This document shows positions 53,683-62,021 of a stretch of 64,000 nucleotides of DNA, piece after piece. A program made the position numbers and the translations under genes. Origin of the DNA: Myxococcales bacterium 68-20 (GTDB lineage Bacteria; Myxococcota_A; Polyangia; Polyangiales; Polyangiaceae); the NCBI GenBank assembly GCA_001899635.1, contig MKVQ01000030.1, positions 147,875 through 211,874 on the forward strand. Reading direction: 5' to 3'. The notes beneath the pieces are model-generated. The model had not been told where the DNA came from and did not search any database. It saw only the letters and a list, made by a program, of their open reading frames with translations. How positions within the stretch are numbered: the stretch's first letter is position 1; each line of letters begins with the position of its first letter.

Positions 53683-54165
53683 ATGAATACCCTGAAGCCC
53701 CACGTATCGTTGAACGTCTCGAACATCGACGCCTCGGTTGCCTTCTACGAGAAGGCGTTCGGGGTCCACGCCACGAAGCGTCGACCCGGCTACGCCAAGT
53801 TCGACCTCGTCTCTCCGTCGCTGAACCTGACGATGCAGGAGGCTCCGCGCACGGGCGTGAACGCGAGCCACTTCGGCGTTCAGGTCGCCAGCACCGAGGA
53901 CGTTGCCGCCGCCTGGACCCGCTTCAAGGAGGCCGGGCTCGTCACGAAGACGGAGAACGACACGTCGTGCTGTTTCGCGCTCCAGGACAAGGTCTGGGTG
54001 GAGGACCCGGACGGCAACGCCTGGGAGGTCTTCGTCGTGAAGGGCGACACCGACGAGATGGGCACGGGGGTCGCGGAAGTCGGCACGTCCAGCGCCTGCT
54101 GCGTCCCCGAGATCAAGGAGTCCGTAGCAAAGGCGCCCGCGGCGAAGAAGTCCTGCTGCGGCTGA
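53683..54165 (+). CDS. arsI: ArsI/CadI-family VOC metalloenzyme (C-As lyase type)
   Basis: A 160-residue VOC protein. It has the metal-ligand set H7, H63 and E115 and the vicinal C96-C97 (TSCCFALQDKVW), the pattern of ArsI, which cleaves the C-As bond of trivalent organoarsenicals. The C-terminus has two more Cys pairs (SACC and SCCG). CadI-type proteins share the fold. A ribosome-binding site GGAAGGA precedes the ATG. Confidence 0.87.
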   Translation: MNTLKPHVSLNVSNIDASVAFYEKAFGVHATKRRPGYAKFDLVSPSLNLTMQEAPRTGVNASHFGVQVASTEDVAAAWTRFKEAGLVTKTENDTSCCFALQDKVWVEDPDGNAWEVFVVKGDTDEMGTGVAEVGTSSACCVPEIKESVAKAPAAKKSCCG

Positions 54166-54185
54166 CCGCGCCTCACGTGAATCCG

Positions 54186-55295
54186 ATGCATCCCTCGCCC
54201 AAGCCAACCCCGCGGCTCTCTGCTCTCGATCGCTTCCTCCCCGCCTGGATTCTCCTCGCGATGGGCGTCGGCGTCGGTCTGGGGCGAGCCTTCCCCGCAC
54301 TCGGTCCCGCCCTCGACACGGTGAAGGTCGGCGGTGTGTCGCTTCCTATCGCCGTCGGCCTCTTCTGGATGATGTATCCGGTGCTGGCGAAGGTCCGCTA
54401 CGGCAAGCTCGGCTCGGTCGGAGCGAACGGCAAGCTCTTCGCGACCTCGCTGGTTCTCAACTGGGTCCTGGGCCCGGTCGTCATGTTTGCGCTGGCGTGG
54501 CTCCTCCTCCCGGATCTGCCCCACTACCGTACGGGCCTCGTCTTGATCGGCCTCGCACGCTGCATCGCGATGGTCTTGATCTGGAACATGCTGGCGAAGG
54601 GGAACAGCGAGATCGCCGCGCTGCTCGTTGCACTGAACTCCGTGTTCCAGATCCTCTTCTATTCGGTGCTCGGCTGGTTCTTCCTCAGCGTCGTTCCGAC
54701 GTGGCTCGGCGCCGAAGGAACCGCCTTCCACATCTCGATGTGGGAGATCGCGAAGAGCGTGCTGCTCTTCTTGGGCCTTCCGCTCGTTGCCGGCGCCGTG
54801 ACGCGGTTGGCCCTCGTACGACGGCGCGGCGAGGCTTGGTACGAACGCCGGTTCCTGCCGAAGGTCGGGCCGATGGCGCTGCTCGGGCTCCTCTACACGA
54901 TCGTCCTGATGTTCGCGATGCAGGGCGACAAGATCGTCGGCCTTCCGATGGACGTCCTGCGGATCTCCGTGCCGCTCATCCTCTACTTCGTCATCATGTT
55001 CACGGCGTCGTTCCTCATTTCGAAGAAGCTGGGGTTCTCTTACGAGGAGACCGCCTCGCTCTCTTTCACGGCGGCGGGTAACAACTTCGAGCTGGCCATC
55101 GCCGTTGCGGTCGGCCTCTTTGGGATCGCCTCGGGAGAGGCGCTCGCCGGGGTCGTAGGGCCTCTCATCGAGGTGCCTGCGCTGCTGGCGCTCGTCTACC
55201 TATCGCTCTGGCTGAAGCAGAGGCTTTACGGACAGCCGATCGAGAACGAGCCGCTGACCACTCCAACCGACGTCGCCGAAGGAGAGCTGCGATGA
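54186..55295 (+). CDS. ACR3-family arsenite efflux permease
   Basis: This 369-residue inner-membrane exporter of As(III) belongs to the ACR3 (BART) family. About ten membrane segments are readable. The conserved Cys lies in IGLARCIAMVLIWNMLAKG and family motifs include NFELAIAVAVG and ALLVALNSVFQ. The ATG at 54186 is chosen; GTG at 54177 is possible. It overlaps arsC by four bases. Confidence 0.93.
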   Translation: MHPSPKPTPRLSALDRFLPAWILLAMGVGVGLGRAFPALGPALDTVKVGGVSLPIAVGLFWMMYPVLAKVRYGKLGSVGANGKLFATSLVLNWVLGPVVMFALAWLLLPDLPHYRTGLVLIGLARCIAMVLIWNMLAKGNSEIAALLVALNSVFQILFYSVLGWFFLSVVPTWLGAEGTAFHISMWEIAKSVLLFLGLPLVAGAVTRLALVRRRGEAWYERRFLPKVGPMALLGLLYTIVLMFAMQGDKIVGLPMDVLRISVPLILYFVIMFTASFLISKKLGFSYEETASLSFTAAGNNFELAIAVAVGLFGIASGEALAGVVGPLIEVPALLALVYLSLWLKQRLYGQPIENEPLTTPTDVAEGELR

Positions 55296-55699
55296 AGACG
55301 ATCCTCTTTGCGTGCGTTCACAACGCCGGCCGTTCGCAGATGGCGGCGGCGTGGTTCAACGCGCTGGCCGAGCCGTCGAAGGCAACGGCCATCTCCGCCG
55401 GTACGGCCCCAGGGAGCGGGGTTCACCCCGAGGTCGTGCTCGTGATGCAGGAGGCCGGGATCGATCTCTCCGTAGAACGCCCGCGCCTGCTCGACGCCCC
55501 TCTCGCCCAGACGGCGTCGCTGCTGATCACGATGGGCTGCGGGGAGCAGTGTCCGATCGTGCCCGGCGTCGAACGTGACGACTGGCCGCTGCCGGATCCG
55601 AAGGGACTGCCCATCGAACACGTCCGTGACATCCGCGAAGACATTCGACAGCGCGTCGAGCGGCTCCTCGTCGAACGTGGGTGGGCCCGGTCCCATTGA
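55292..55699 (+). CDS. arsC: ArsC, arsenate reductase (LMW-phosphatase, thioredoxin type)
   Basis: A 135-residue protein of the low-molecular-weight phosphatase fold. The P-loop is FACVHNAGRSQM (C-x5-R), and ITMGCGEQCP supplies the further redox Cys. It reduces As(V) to As(III) for export by ACR3. It starts with ATGA overlap after acr3. Confidence 0.93.
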   Translation: MKTILFACVHNAGRSQMAAAWFNALAEPSKATAISAGTAPGSGVHPEVVLVMQEAGIDLSVERPRLLDAPLAQTASLLITMGCGEQCPIVPGVERDDWPLPDPKGLPIEHVRDIREDIRQRVERLLVERGWARSH

Positions 55700-56006
55700 A
55701 CGTCGCCGTATTGGCTAGAGCCTCGCCCACGGTGCTCCGCGTCGAGGCCGAGAGCACCTCCGTGCGGGCGACCGCGTGTCAGAGCCCTCGCTTTCCATCA
55801 GCCCAATACGGCTTCGTGCGAATGCTCCGCCGCGGCCACCCAGCCTGCCACCTCCAGAGTCACGGCCGGTCGGAGCGCACGCGTCGCCGGCTGAACCCGC
55901 CGCCTGCCGAGGTCGAGCGCGGGATGACGATGTTCCGGAATCTGTTGCGTAGATGCCCCGCCGATGACCCGGTGCTCATTACGAACATCGTCTACGATGG
56001 CCGTAA
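55700..56006. other. Gap after arsC, with PadR operator at its end
   Basis: No gene is visible. GCCGTATTGG at 55705-55714 is repeated inverted as CCAATACGGC at 55803-55812, about 90 bases apart, a possible trace of a small mobile element. Confidence 0.4.
55986..55999. promoter_or_regulatory. CATCGT-CT-ACGATG palindrome, candidate PadR operator
   Basis: A perfect 6-2-6 inverted repeat lies 7 bases before the padR-type start codon, where a repressor would block transcription or translation initiation. Confidence 0.55.
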
Positions 56007-56342
56007 ATGCTCTCCGCCGCCGACCGCGAGATCCGACTCGGGATCTGGAAGCTCCACATCCTGCATCACGCTGCGGCTCGTGAGGTCTGGGGGACGTGGC
56101 TTCTCGAAGAGCTGGCCGAGCACGGGCACACGTTGAGCCCCGGGACGCTGTACCCGGCGCTTGCGCGCATGGAGCGCAACGGCTGGCTGCGACGAACGGG
56201 AAGCGCTCCGCACGCGCGGGCGCGGCAGACGTTCCGCATCACGCCCGCGGGGAAGCGCCTACTCGAAGAGCTGCGACGGGAGGTGACGGAGCTCTACGAG
56301 GAGGTCGTCCTCGAGCGCGTGTCGCGGAAAGGAGGACGGTAG
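56007..56342 (+). CDS. PadR-family regulator of the chromate transporter
   Basis: A 111-residue winged-helix protein. Readable core: LEELAEHGHTLSPGTLYPAL, LARMERNGWLRRTG and RQTFRITPAGKRLLEELRRE. It lies 58 bases before chrA in the same direction, and PadR-ChrA pairs are known in other bacteria. The palindrome upstream suggests autoregulation. Confidence 0.85.
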   Translation: MLSAADREIRLGIWKLHILHHAAAREVWGTWLLEELAEHGHTLSPGTLYPALARMERNGWLRRTGSAPHARARQTFRITPAGKRLLEELRREVTELYEEVVLERVSRKGGR

Positions 56343-56400
56343 TGAACCTCGCTCGCTTCCATCGAGCAGGTGGCACGCGCGCGGCCGCCGCCGGCGTCCG

Positions 56401-57666
56401 ATGAGCACGCCCCCCCGGACTCCCGACGCGACGGACACGCCGCCGGTCGAGCCTCACCCCGCGACTGCCCGCGGCCTCGCCGAGGTCGCCGGGACGTTCC
56501 TGCGTCTCGGGTGCCTCTCGTTCGGCGGACCGATCGCGCACCTCGGCTACCTACGCGCGGAGATCGTCGAGAAGCGCAGGTGGCTCGACGACGCTCACTA
56601 CGGCGACCTCGTCGCGCTCTGTCAATTCTTGCCGGGCCCCGCGAGCAGCCAGGTCGTGTTCGCGCTCGGCATGCACCGGGCCGGCATCCTCGGCGCGCTG
56701 GTCGCGTCGGCGTGCTTCACGCTGCCCTCGGCGCTGCTCATGATCGGCTTCGCCTACGGCGCGGCGCGCGTCGGCGACCCCGGCGGCGCGGGGTGGCTGC
56801 ACGGGCTCAAGCTCGCCGCGGTCGCCGTCGTCGCGCAAGCCGTCTGGGGCATGGGCAAGAAGCTCTGCCCCGACCGCGCTCGCGTATCGGTATGCATCCT
56901 CTCGGCCGCCGTCTTGCTCGCGATGCCGGGAGCAGTCGCGCAGCTTGGCGTCATCGCCCTCGGCGGCGTCATCGGTTGGTGGCTGTACCGCGACACCATC
57001 TCCGTCGGCGCCGCACCGTCCACGTCGGGCGGCAGCGCATCGTGGCTCTCAGCGCACCTGTTCGCCGCGGCGGCGCTCGTGACGTTCGCGGCCCTGCTCG
57101 TCGTCCTTCCGGCGCTCGCGTCCGCGACCGGCTCACGATCCGCTGCCGTGTTCGACAGCTTCTATCGTTCAGGCTCGCTCGTCTTCGGTGGTGGTCATGT
57201 CGTCCTTCCGCTGCTGCGCGCCGAGATCGTGCCAAGAGGCTGGCTCAGCGATGATCGGTTCCTGGCCGGCTATGCCGCCGCGCAGGCGCTGCCGGGACCG
57301 ATGTTCGCGTTCTCGGCATACCTCGGAGCGGCGATGGGGCCCGGACCCGCGAGCTGGGCGAACGGCTTCTGGTGCCTGCTCGCGCTCTTCCTCCCCGCAT
57401 GGCTTCTCATCGGAGGCGCGCTCCCGTTCTGGCACCGGCTCCGCACGAAGCGCTGGGCCCAGGCCGCGCTCGCTGGAGCGAACGCGGCCGTCGTCGGGGT
57501 ATTGCTCGCTGCACTCTACGACCCGGTGTTCGCGGAGAGCGTGCACGGGACACGCGACGTCGTGGCCGCCCTCATTGCCTTCGGGCTCCTCGAGCATTGG
57601 AAAGCGCCGCCGTGGCTGGTGGTCGCCGGTATGGCGGCAACGGGCCAGTGGTTGCTCGGAGCGTAG
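56401..57666 (+). CDS. chrA: ChrA, chromate efflux transporter (long form)
   Basis: This 421-residue membrane protein has two CHR domains. The first includes FLRLGCLSFGGPIAHLGYLR and LCQFLPGPASSQVV; the second includes FYRSGSLVFGGGHVVLPLL and QALPGPMFAFSAYLGA. It exports chromate from the cytoplasm. The ATG at 56401 follows padR by 58 bases. Confidence 0.93.
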   Translation: MSTPPRTPDATDTPPVEPHPATARGLAEVAGTFLRLGCLSFGGPIAHLGYLRAEIVEKRRWLDDAHYGDLVALCQFLPGPASSQVVFALGMHRAGILGALVASACFTLPSALLMIGFAYGAARVGDPGGAGWLHGLKLAAVAVVAQAVWGMGKKLCPDRARVSVCILSAAVLLAMPGAVAQLGVIALGGVIGWWLYRDTISVGAAPSTSGGSASWLSAHLFAAAALVTFAALLVVLPALASATGSRSAAVFDSFYRSGSLVFGGGHVVLPLLRAEIVPRGWLSDDRFLAGYAAAQALPGPMFAFSAYLGAAMGPGPASWANGFWCLLALFLPAWLLIGGALPFWHRLRTKRWAQAALAGANAAVVGVLLAALYDPVFAESVHGTRDVVAALIAFGLLEHWKAPPWLVVAGMAATGQWLLGA

Positions 57667-57805
57667 GCCGAGCGCATGGATGTCGCCCGCCGGAGTGGGC
57701 CCATCGATCGCCTCGCGGGACGCAGTCTTCCCTCACCGCCCGAGCTCGTCTCCCGCACGCCACGATGCGCGCAGCAGGCCCGCGTCTTGCTCGTTCGAAG
57801 TTGTC

Positions 57806-58219
57806 ATGAACGCGAGCAAAGTGGCGTTGATCGCGGGCGCTCTTTTCGTCGTGATGATCGGCTGCGAGCGGGCCCCCGGCAGTCGTGTGGGCACGACCGT
57901 GACCACGGCCGCACACGGCCCACGCATGATCATGAACGACGACGCCGCGATGATCCTGGCGAAGGCGCGCTGTCTGCGCGAGAACGCGTGCGACGAGGTG
58001 GGCCCCACCCGTCGCTTCGCCGATCGCGACGAGTGCAAGCGCAACTTCTTCGACGCGTCCCTCGCCACCGTCGAGCCGGAGGCGTGTCCCGCCGGGGTCG
58101 ACGAGAGCAAGCTCTCGCTCTGCCTCGACGACCTGCGAAGCGAGCGATGCGAGGACATTCGTGCCTCGCTCGCCGAGCCGGCCTCCTGCCGACGCAGTGA
58201 GCTCTGCGCGTCGCGCTGA
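57806..58219 (+). CDS. DUF6184-like Cys-rich lipoprotein
   Basis: A 137-residue protein with a lipobox (VVMIGC). The mature part has Cys spaced as CLRENAC, DECKRNFF, EACPAGV, LSLCLDDL, ERCEDI and SCRRSELC, matching DUF6184, a lipoprotein family of Myxococcota. The function is unknown; the family has been linked by annotation to natural-product loci, which are not seen here. Confidence 0.7.
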   Translation: MNASKVALIAGALFVVMIGCERAPGSRVGTTVTTAAHGPRMIMNDDAAMILAKARCLRENACDEVGPTRRFADRDECKRNFFDASLATVEPEACPAGVDESKLSLCLDDLRSERCEDIRASLAEPASCRRSELCASR

Positions 58220-58287
58220 GGCACGACGCACCTCTTCGCTACAGCTCGTCGCGCCGCTCCGGGCACGACTCCCGGTCCGGCTTCACG

Positions 58288-58887
58288 CTAGCGACCGCCG
58301 TATTCTTCCCACGAGCCTTCGATCTGCGCAGCCGCGCTCGCGATCGAGGCCGCGAGGGACGGAAACACCGCGCGGGATGTCGCGCTCCAATCGAGCTCCT
58401 CGATGTACTCGTGGCTGTAGTCGCCGACCTTCATCTCACCGGAGGCATCGGCCGTATCGATCAGGAAGACGTAGCCTTCGCCGGCGTCGACACCGAACTG
58501 GAAGAAGATCGCGTTGTCGAGCTGCGCTCGGACGCGGTCGAACGACTCGGGCTCTTCGAGCATGTCGGGCTCGAGCGAGCTGCGCAGCTCCTCGGTCCAC
58601 TGCACGACCTCGCGCGGCAGCAGCACCGTGAAGTCGAGGTTCTCCGCGAGCTCCGGATCGGCGCCCGGAGGGAGGCGCGGCAACGCCGCCGGCGCTCCGA
58701 GCTGCGTCACGAGCTCGACGTACGAAGGCGGGAAGCGGACCGCGAGCTTTCGTTCCGCTTCCTCGATCTCCTCGCGGGTCACCGGCCGGTAGCGCACCCG
58801 CGCCCCCTTGGCTTCCAATCGCCGCCAGATCTCGATCGCCGATTCGGCTCCCGCGCCCTTGTCTGCCGCCGTCTCGTTCACTGCCAT
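58288..58887 (-). CDS. SMI1/KNR4-family protein
   Basis: A 199-residue protein with the SMI1/KNR4 pattern: PVTREEIEEAERKLAVRFPP, SYVELVTQLG, FFQFGVDAGEGYVFLIDT. The family includes immunity proteins of contact-dependent toxins and cell-wall regulators. No toxin gene is near. I start at the ATG at 58887; the open frame extends to 58947. Confidence 0.8.
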   Translation of the reverse strand: MAVNETAADKGAGAESAIEIWRRLEAKGARVRYRPVTREEIEEAERKLAVRFPPSYVELVTQLGAPAALPRLPPGADPELAENLDFTVLLPREVVQWTEELRSSLEPDMLEEPESFDRVRAQLDNAIFFQFGVDAGEGYVFLIDTADASGEMKVGDYSHEYIEELDWSATSRAVFPSLAASIASAAAQIEGSWEEYGGR

Positions 58888-58999
58888 GGCGCGCGAGCAT
58901 ATACGCAGGGGCTTCGATGCGTCGCGATCATACGCGCTCGTGCACACCGGCTACGCGAGCGGGTCGCCGCCGATCCGGATCGGCGACCTCGCGCCGACT

Positions 59000-59452
59000 T
59001 CAGTCGGCGCGGCGCTGCGAGCGATCGAGCGTGATGACGCCACGTGCGCAGAGCTCGCCCAGCGCTCGGAGGACGTCCGGGAACGCGAGCCCCGAGGTCT
59101 CGAGCAGCGTGCCGATCGTCGCGTAGCCGTCGAGGAGCGAGAGGATGCGTGCCTCGTTGGCGTCGACCACGGTCTCCACGTAGGCGTAGGCGACGACGTT
59201 CGGGACGTCGCTGTGCCAGAGGTCGACGAGCAGCTCCGCGCTCACGTCGTCGAGCGTGCTCGCCGTCGCGTCGTCACACGCGTCCTGCTCGACCGCCTCC
59301 GCGACCGCGAGGCCGTCGGACCAGCTCGGCGGGCCGGTGTGGATCCACGCGTACTCGGAGAGGTCCTCCGGAATCGTCGGCAATCGATCGCGCGTCGGCG
59401 GAGCTTCGCGGATATCGCCCGTGCGTACGACCTCGGTTTGGATGTGCAGCAT
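59000..59452 (-). CDS. Unknown protein with C-terminal winged-helix-like domain
   Basis: A 150-residue protein. The first 90 residues are not recognised. The last 45 (EARILSLLDGYATIGTLLE, FPDVLRALGELCARGVITL) look like the small winged helix often found at the C-terminus of myxobacterial DUF4388-type regulators. GAGGG precedes the ATG at 59452; TTG at 59494 is an alternative. Confidence 0.55.
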   Translation of the reverse strand: MLHIQTEVVRTGDIREAPPTRDRLPTIPEDLSEYAWIHTGPPSWSDGLAVAEAVEQDACDDATASTLDDVSAELLVDLWHSDVPNVVAYAYVETVVDANEARILSLLDGYATIGTLLETSGLAFPDVLRALGELCARGVITLDRSQRRAD

Positions 59453-59662
59453 GGCCACCCTCGTCTCGTAAACGACTCGAATGGGCGCGACCAACTAAGC
59501 GACGCGGATCGATACGTGGATGTGGGACGCGGGATCCGAAGCCCCGACGCCGTGCTCGTGCCGAGCTCGGCTGCATCACCGCCGTGCTTCGCGAAGATCG
59601 TTCGGCGAGCTGTAATGATCCCACCCCGCGGACCGTCTTCCCCATCGAAGGAGACAGAAACG

Positions 59663-59842
59663 ATGAGTGGATCTGGATCGTCGAATGGGTGTGCCTGCAA
59701 GTCGTGTGGGAACAGGAGCTGCCCTTGCGTGGGGACCAAAGCGCCCAAGGCGGGCGAGTGTTGCTGCGGTCCCACCTGCACCTGCGGCCCGCAGTGCGAG
59801 TGTGGCCCCGACTGCAACTGCCCTGCGGCGAAGAACGGCTGA
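59663..59842 (+). CDS. Metallothionein-like Cys-rich peptide
   Basis: A 59-residue peptide with 14 Cys, arranged as CAC, CPC, ECCC and a repeat CTCGPQCECGPDCNC. This pattern suits binding of several Cd/Zn/Cu ions. AAGGAG lies 12 bases upstream. It ends 7 bases before the CorE-like sigma factor, and cadD is close by, so the sigma factor probably controls it. Confidence 0.85.
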   Translation: MSGSGSSNGCACKSCGNRSCPCVGTKAPKAGECCCGPTCTCGPQCECGPDCNCPAAKNG

Positions 59843-59849
59843 GGTTCTC

Positions 59850-60482
59850 ATGATGGCTTCGGTCCGCTGCGCGAAAGCCGAGACGAGCGACGGCAAGCGC
59901 CCGTCGCTCGAGGCTCGGCTCGCTTCAGGCGATGACGCCTCGCATGCCCGCGTCGACGGTGCGCGGGAAGCCATCGCGCGCGAGCTCGCGGCGGACCGAG
60001 CTACCTACCTCGCCTTCATACGCAACCGCGTGCGCTCGGGAGCCGACGCCGAGGACATCCTCCAGCAGGCCCTCGTGAAGGCGACCGAGCGCGCGACGGA
60101 CCTACGCGCCCCGGAGCGCACACGTGCCTGGTTCTTCCAGATCCTCCGGCGCACCCTCGCGGATCACCTCGCGCGGTGGGCCGTTCGCGAGGCGAAGCTC
60201 GATGAGCTCTCGGTCGAGCTTGCCGAGGCGACGCCGGAGGAGGTCGCGACCTGCGCGTGCAGCCTCGGACTGCTCGCGCAACTCCGCCCGGAGTACGCGG
60301 AGATGCTCCGTCGCATCGACATCGACGACGAGCCGCTGCCCGCGGCCGCCGCCGCGATGGGGATCACCACGAACAACGCGACGGTTCGCCTGCATCGCGC
60401 GCGAAAGGCGCTCCGCGAGAAGCTCCAGGACCTGTGCGGGACACAGTCGCTGCGCGCTTGCCTCGACTGCAGCTGCGGCTGA
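59850..60482 (+). CDS. CorE-like ECF44 sigma factor with Cys-rich metal-sensing parts
   Basis: A 210-residue ECF sigma factor. Sigma2 includes DAEDILQQALVKATE and sigma4 includes GITTNNATVRLHRARKALRE. A CxC (C135, C137) lies between them and the C-terminus has C196, C204, C207 and C209 (CGTQSLRACLDCSC). This is the design of CorE (ECF44) of Myxococcus xanthus, where metal binding to the Cys switches DNA binding without an anti-sigma factor. Here one position of the tail, where I expect Cys in CGTC, is Gln. It follows the metallothionein gene directly. Confidence 0.82.
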   Translation: MMASVRCAKAETSDGKRPSLEARLASGDDASHARVDGAREAIARELAADRATYLAFIRNRVRSGADAEDILQQALVKATERATDLRAPERTRAWFFQILRRTLADHLARWAVREAKLDELSVELAEATPEEVATCACSLGLLAQLRPEYAEMLRRIDIDDEPLPAAAAAMGITTNNATVRLHRARKALREKLQDLCGTQSLRACLDCSCG

Positions 60483-60512
60483 TGGATTGTCCGAGCGTCG
60501 CGGAGCCGTCCG

Positions 60513-61286
60513 TCACCACAGCTCGTGGCTGACGACGCGTACGCCGCTCGAGAACCATACCGGCAGGATCGTGCCCCACAGCCCGCCACCGAAGGTGAAG
60601 TCGAGCTGGATGTGGTCGTTGAAAATCTGCCGGAAGCCGGTCTGATACGCGCCGCCCGCGCGCGCGGAGTAAGGGTCACCGGAGAAGATCTCTCCGATGA
60701 GATGGAAGTCGAAGAGCGTCTCGACCTGCGTTCCAATCCCCCACGTCGCCTTCGCGGGCGCGAGATCCGGGGCCGACACGGCCGAGAGCCCGACGTTCGC
60801 GTGGATGAGGAGGTCGTCCTCCTTGAAGAACGCCTGCGTGACCGCCAGGTACGTGAAACCGCTCCATCCCGGTGCCTCGAAGCCGCCGCGGCCCGTCGGA
60901 CCGACGCCGCCCACGACGACGCCGACACCCGGCAGCCCATTCGGGACGGCATCGTGGAGGAGGAACTTCCCCTGCAGGATCGGACCGCCGAAGGCGTACT
61001 TCGGCTTCTCGGGCCGCTGACCGAGGGGCGTGATGCCGTGCACGCCGCCGAGCGTCAGCTCCATCCAGCTCACCGGACCTACCGCCGGGAGCACCCAATG
61101 CTGGAAGCTCTGCCGATCGCGCCGCCAGTAGGTCTCGATCTGAACGTGCCCCTTCCCGACCGTGTGCGCGTCGTCAGTGACGAACGGCCGGATCGCGTGC
61201 GCCTGACCGGACCAGAACGTCGCGATCGTGACTGCAAAGACGAGGGCCGCGCGAAAGCCGACCCGTGTTCGGAAGCCCACGAGCAC
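60513..61286 (-). CDS. Outer-membrane beta-barrel-type protein
   Basis: A 257-residue exported protein. A signal ends near GQAHA (about residue 31). The remainder has alternating beta strands, such as GHVQIETYWRRDRQSF and PILQGKFLLHDAVPNGLPG, and ends in an aromatic residue (HELW), which suits an outer-membrane barrel. Similar proteins occur as putative transporters in metal loci. It follows cadD by 58 bases in the same direction. The start is GTG 61286 or 61280. Confidence 0.7.
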   Translation of the reverse strand: MLVGFRTRVGFRAALVFAVTIATFWSGQAHAIRPFVTDDAHTVGKGHVQIETYWRRDRQSFQHWVLPAVGPVSWMELTLGGVHGITPLGQRPEKPKYAFGGPILQGKFLLHDAVPNGLPGVGVVVGGVGPTGRGGFEAPGWSGFTYLAVTQAFFKEDDLLIHANVGLSAVSAPDLAPAKATWGIGTQVETLFDFHLIGEIFSGDPYSARAGGAYQTGFRQIFNDHIQLDFTFGGGLWGTILPVWFSSGVRVVSHELW

Positions 61287-61344
61287 CGGCGCGGAGGCTA
61301 CACGACATCACTTCGCGGTGCAGCGTCTCGAGGCACCTCCACAC

Positions 61345-61944
61345 TCAGTGTTTGCCGAGTCGTAACGCGCCGACGAGAGCGCCCGAGGACCAGAGGATGT
61401 GGAGACCGAGCCCGATCAGGACGAGCGGCGCGAGCACGTGCCCCCAGCGGTCGAGCACGCGAGCGATCCCCGGCGCCCGTGCGAGCACACGCGCCAGGAA
61501 GCACCACACGAAGACGAGCAGCGCGAACGTGACGATGACGATCGCGATCTCGAGCAAACCACGCCGCGCGAAGAGCGGGGCGTAGACGGCGAGGTTGTCT
61601 CCGCCGTTCGCGATCGTCACCGCGGCGATCGACAGAACGCCGATCGCGGGCGGATCGCGGGTTCCTTCGTCATCGCGCTGGCGTAGCGCTCGCAGCTGGA
61701 GCACGCCGATGGCGATCGGACCGAGCCCGAGCCACCCCACCCATTCAGCCGGGACGAGCGCCGCGGCGAACGCGAGCAGCAGCGCGACGGCAACGAGCGC
61801 GCCGATGCCGAGCAACTGCCCCGCAATCGTCGCCCGCAGCCGGCTCCCCGACGCGTAGAGGACCAGCAGGACGAACAGATCGTCGATGTTCGTGGCAGCG
61901 AACGCAGCAGTCGCCTGCACGAAGGTGGCCAGCGCCTCGAGCAT
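61345..61944 (-). CDS. CadD-family cadmium resistance transporter
   Basis: A 199-residue inner-membrane protein of the CadD/LysE superfamily. Motifs include FAATNIDDLFVLLVLYASG and TIANGGDNLAVYAPLFA, the two acidic repeats that mark this family. About five membrane segments are readable. It forms a probable operon with the following outer-membrane protein gene. Confidence 0.85.
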   Translation of the reverse strand: MLEALATFVQATAAFAATNIDDLFVLLVLYASGSRLRATIAGQLLGIGALVAVALLLAFAAALVPAEWVGWLGLGPIAIGVLQLRALRQRDDEGTRDPPAIGVLSIAAVTIANGGDNLAVYAPLFARRGLLEIAIVIVTFALLVFVWCFLARVLARAPGIARVLDRWGHVLAPLVLIGLGLHILWSSGALVGALRLGKH

Positions 61945-62021
61945 GAAGGCGCAGCATCGCCGTTCCGGAGTCCCTTGCCCAGGCCGAGCACGAACGGACG
62001 TGCGGTTGCGTCAGCCGCCCA

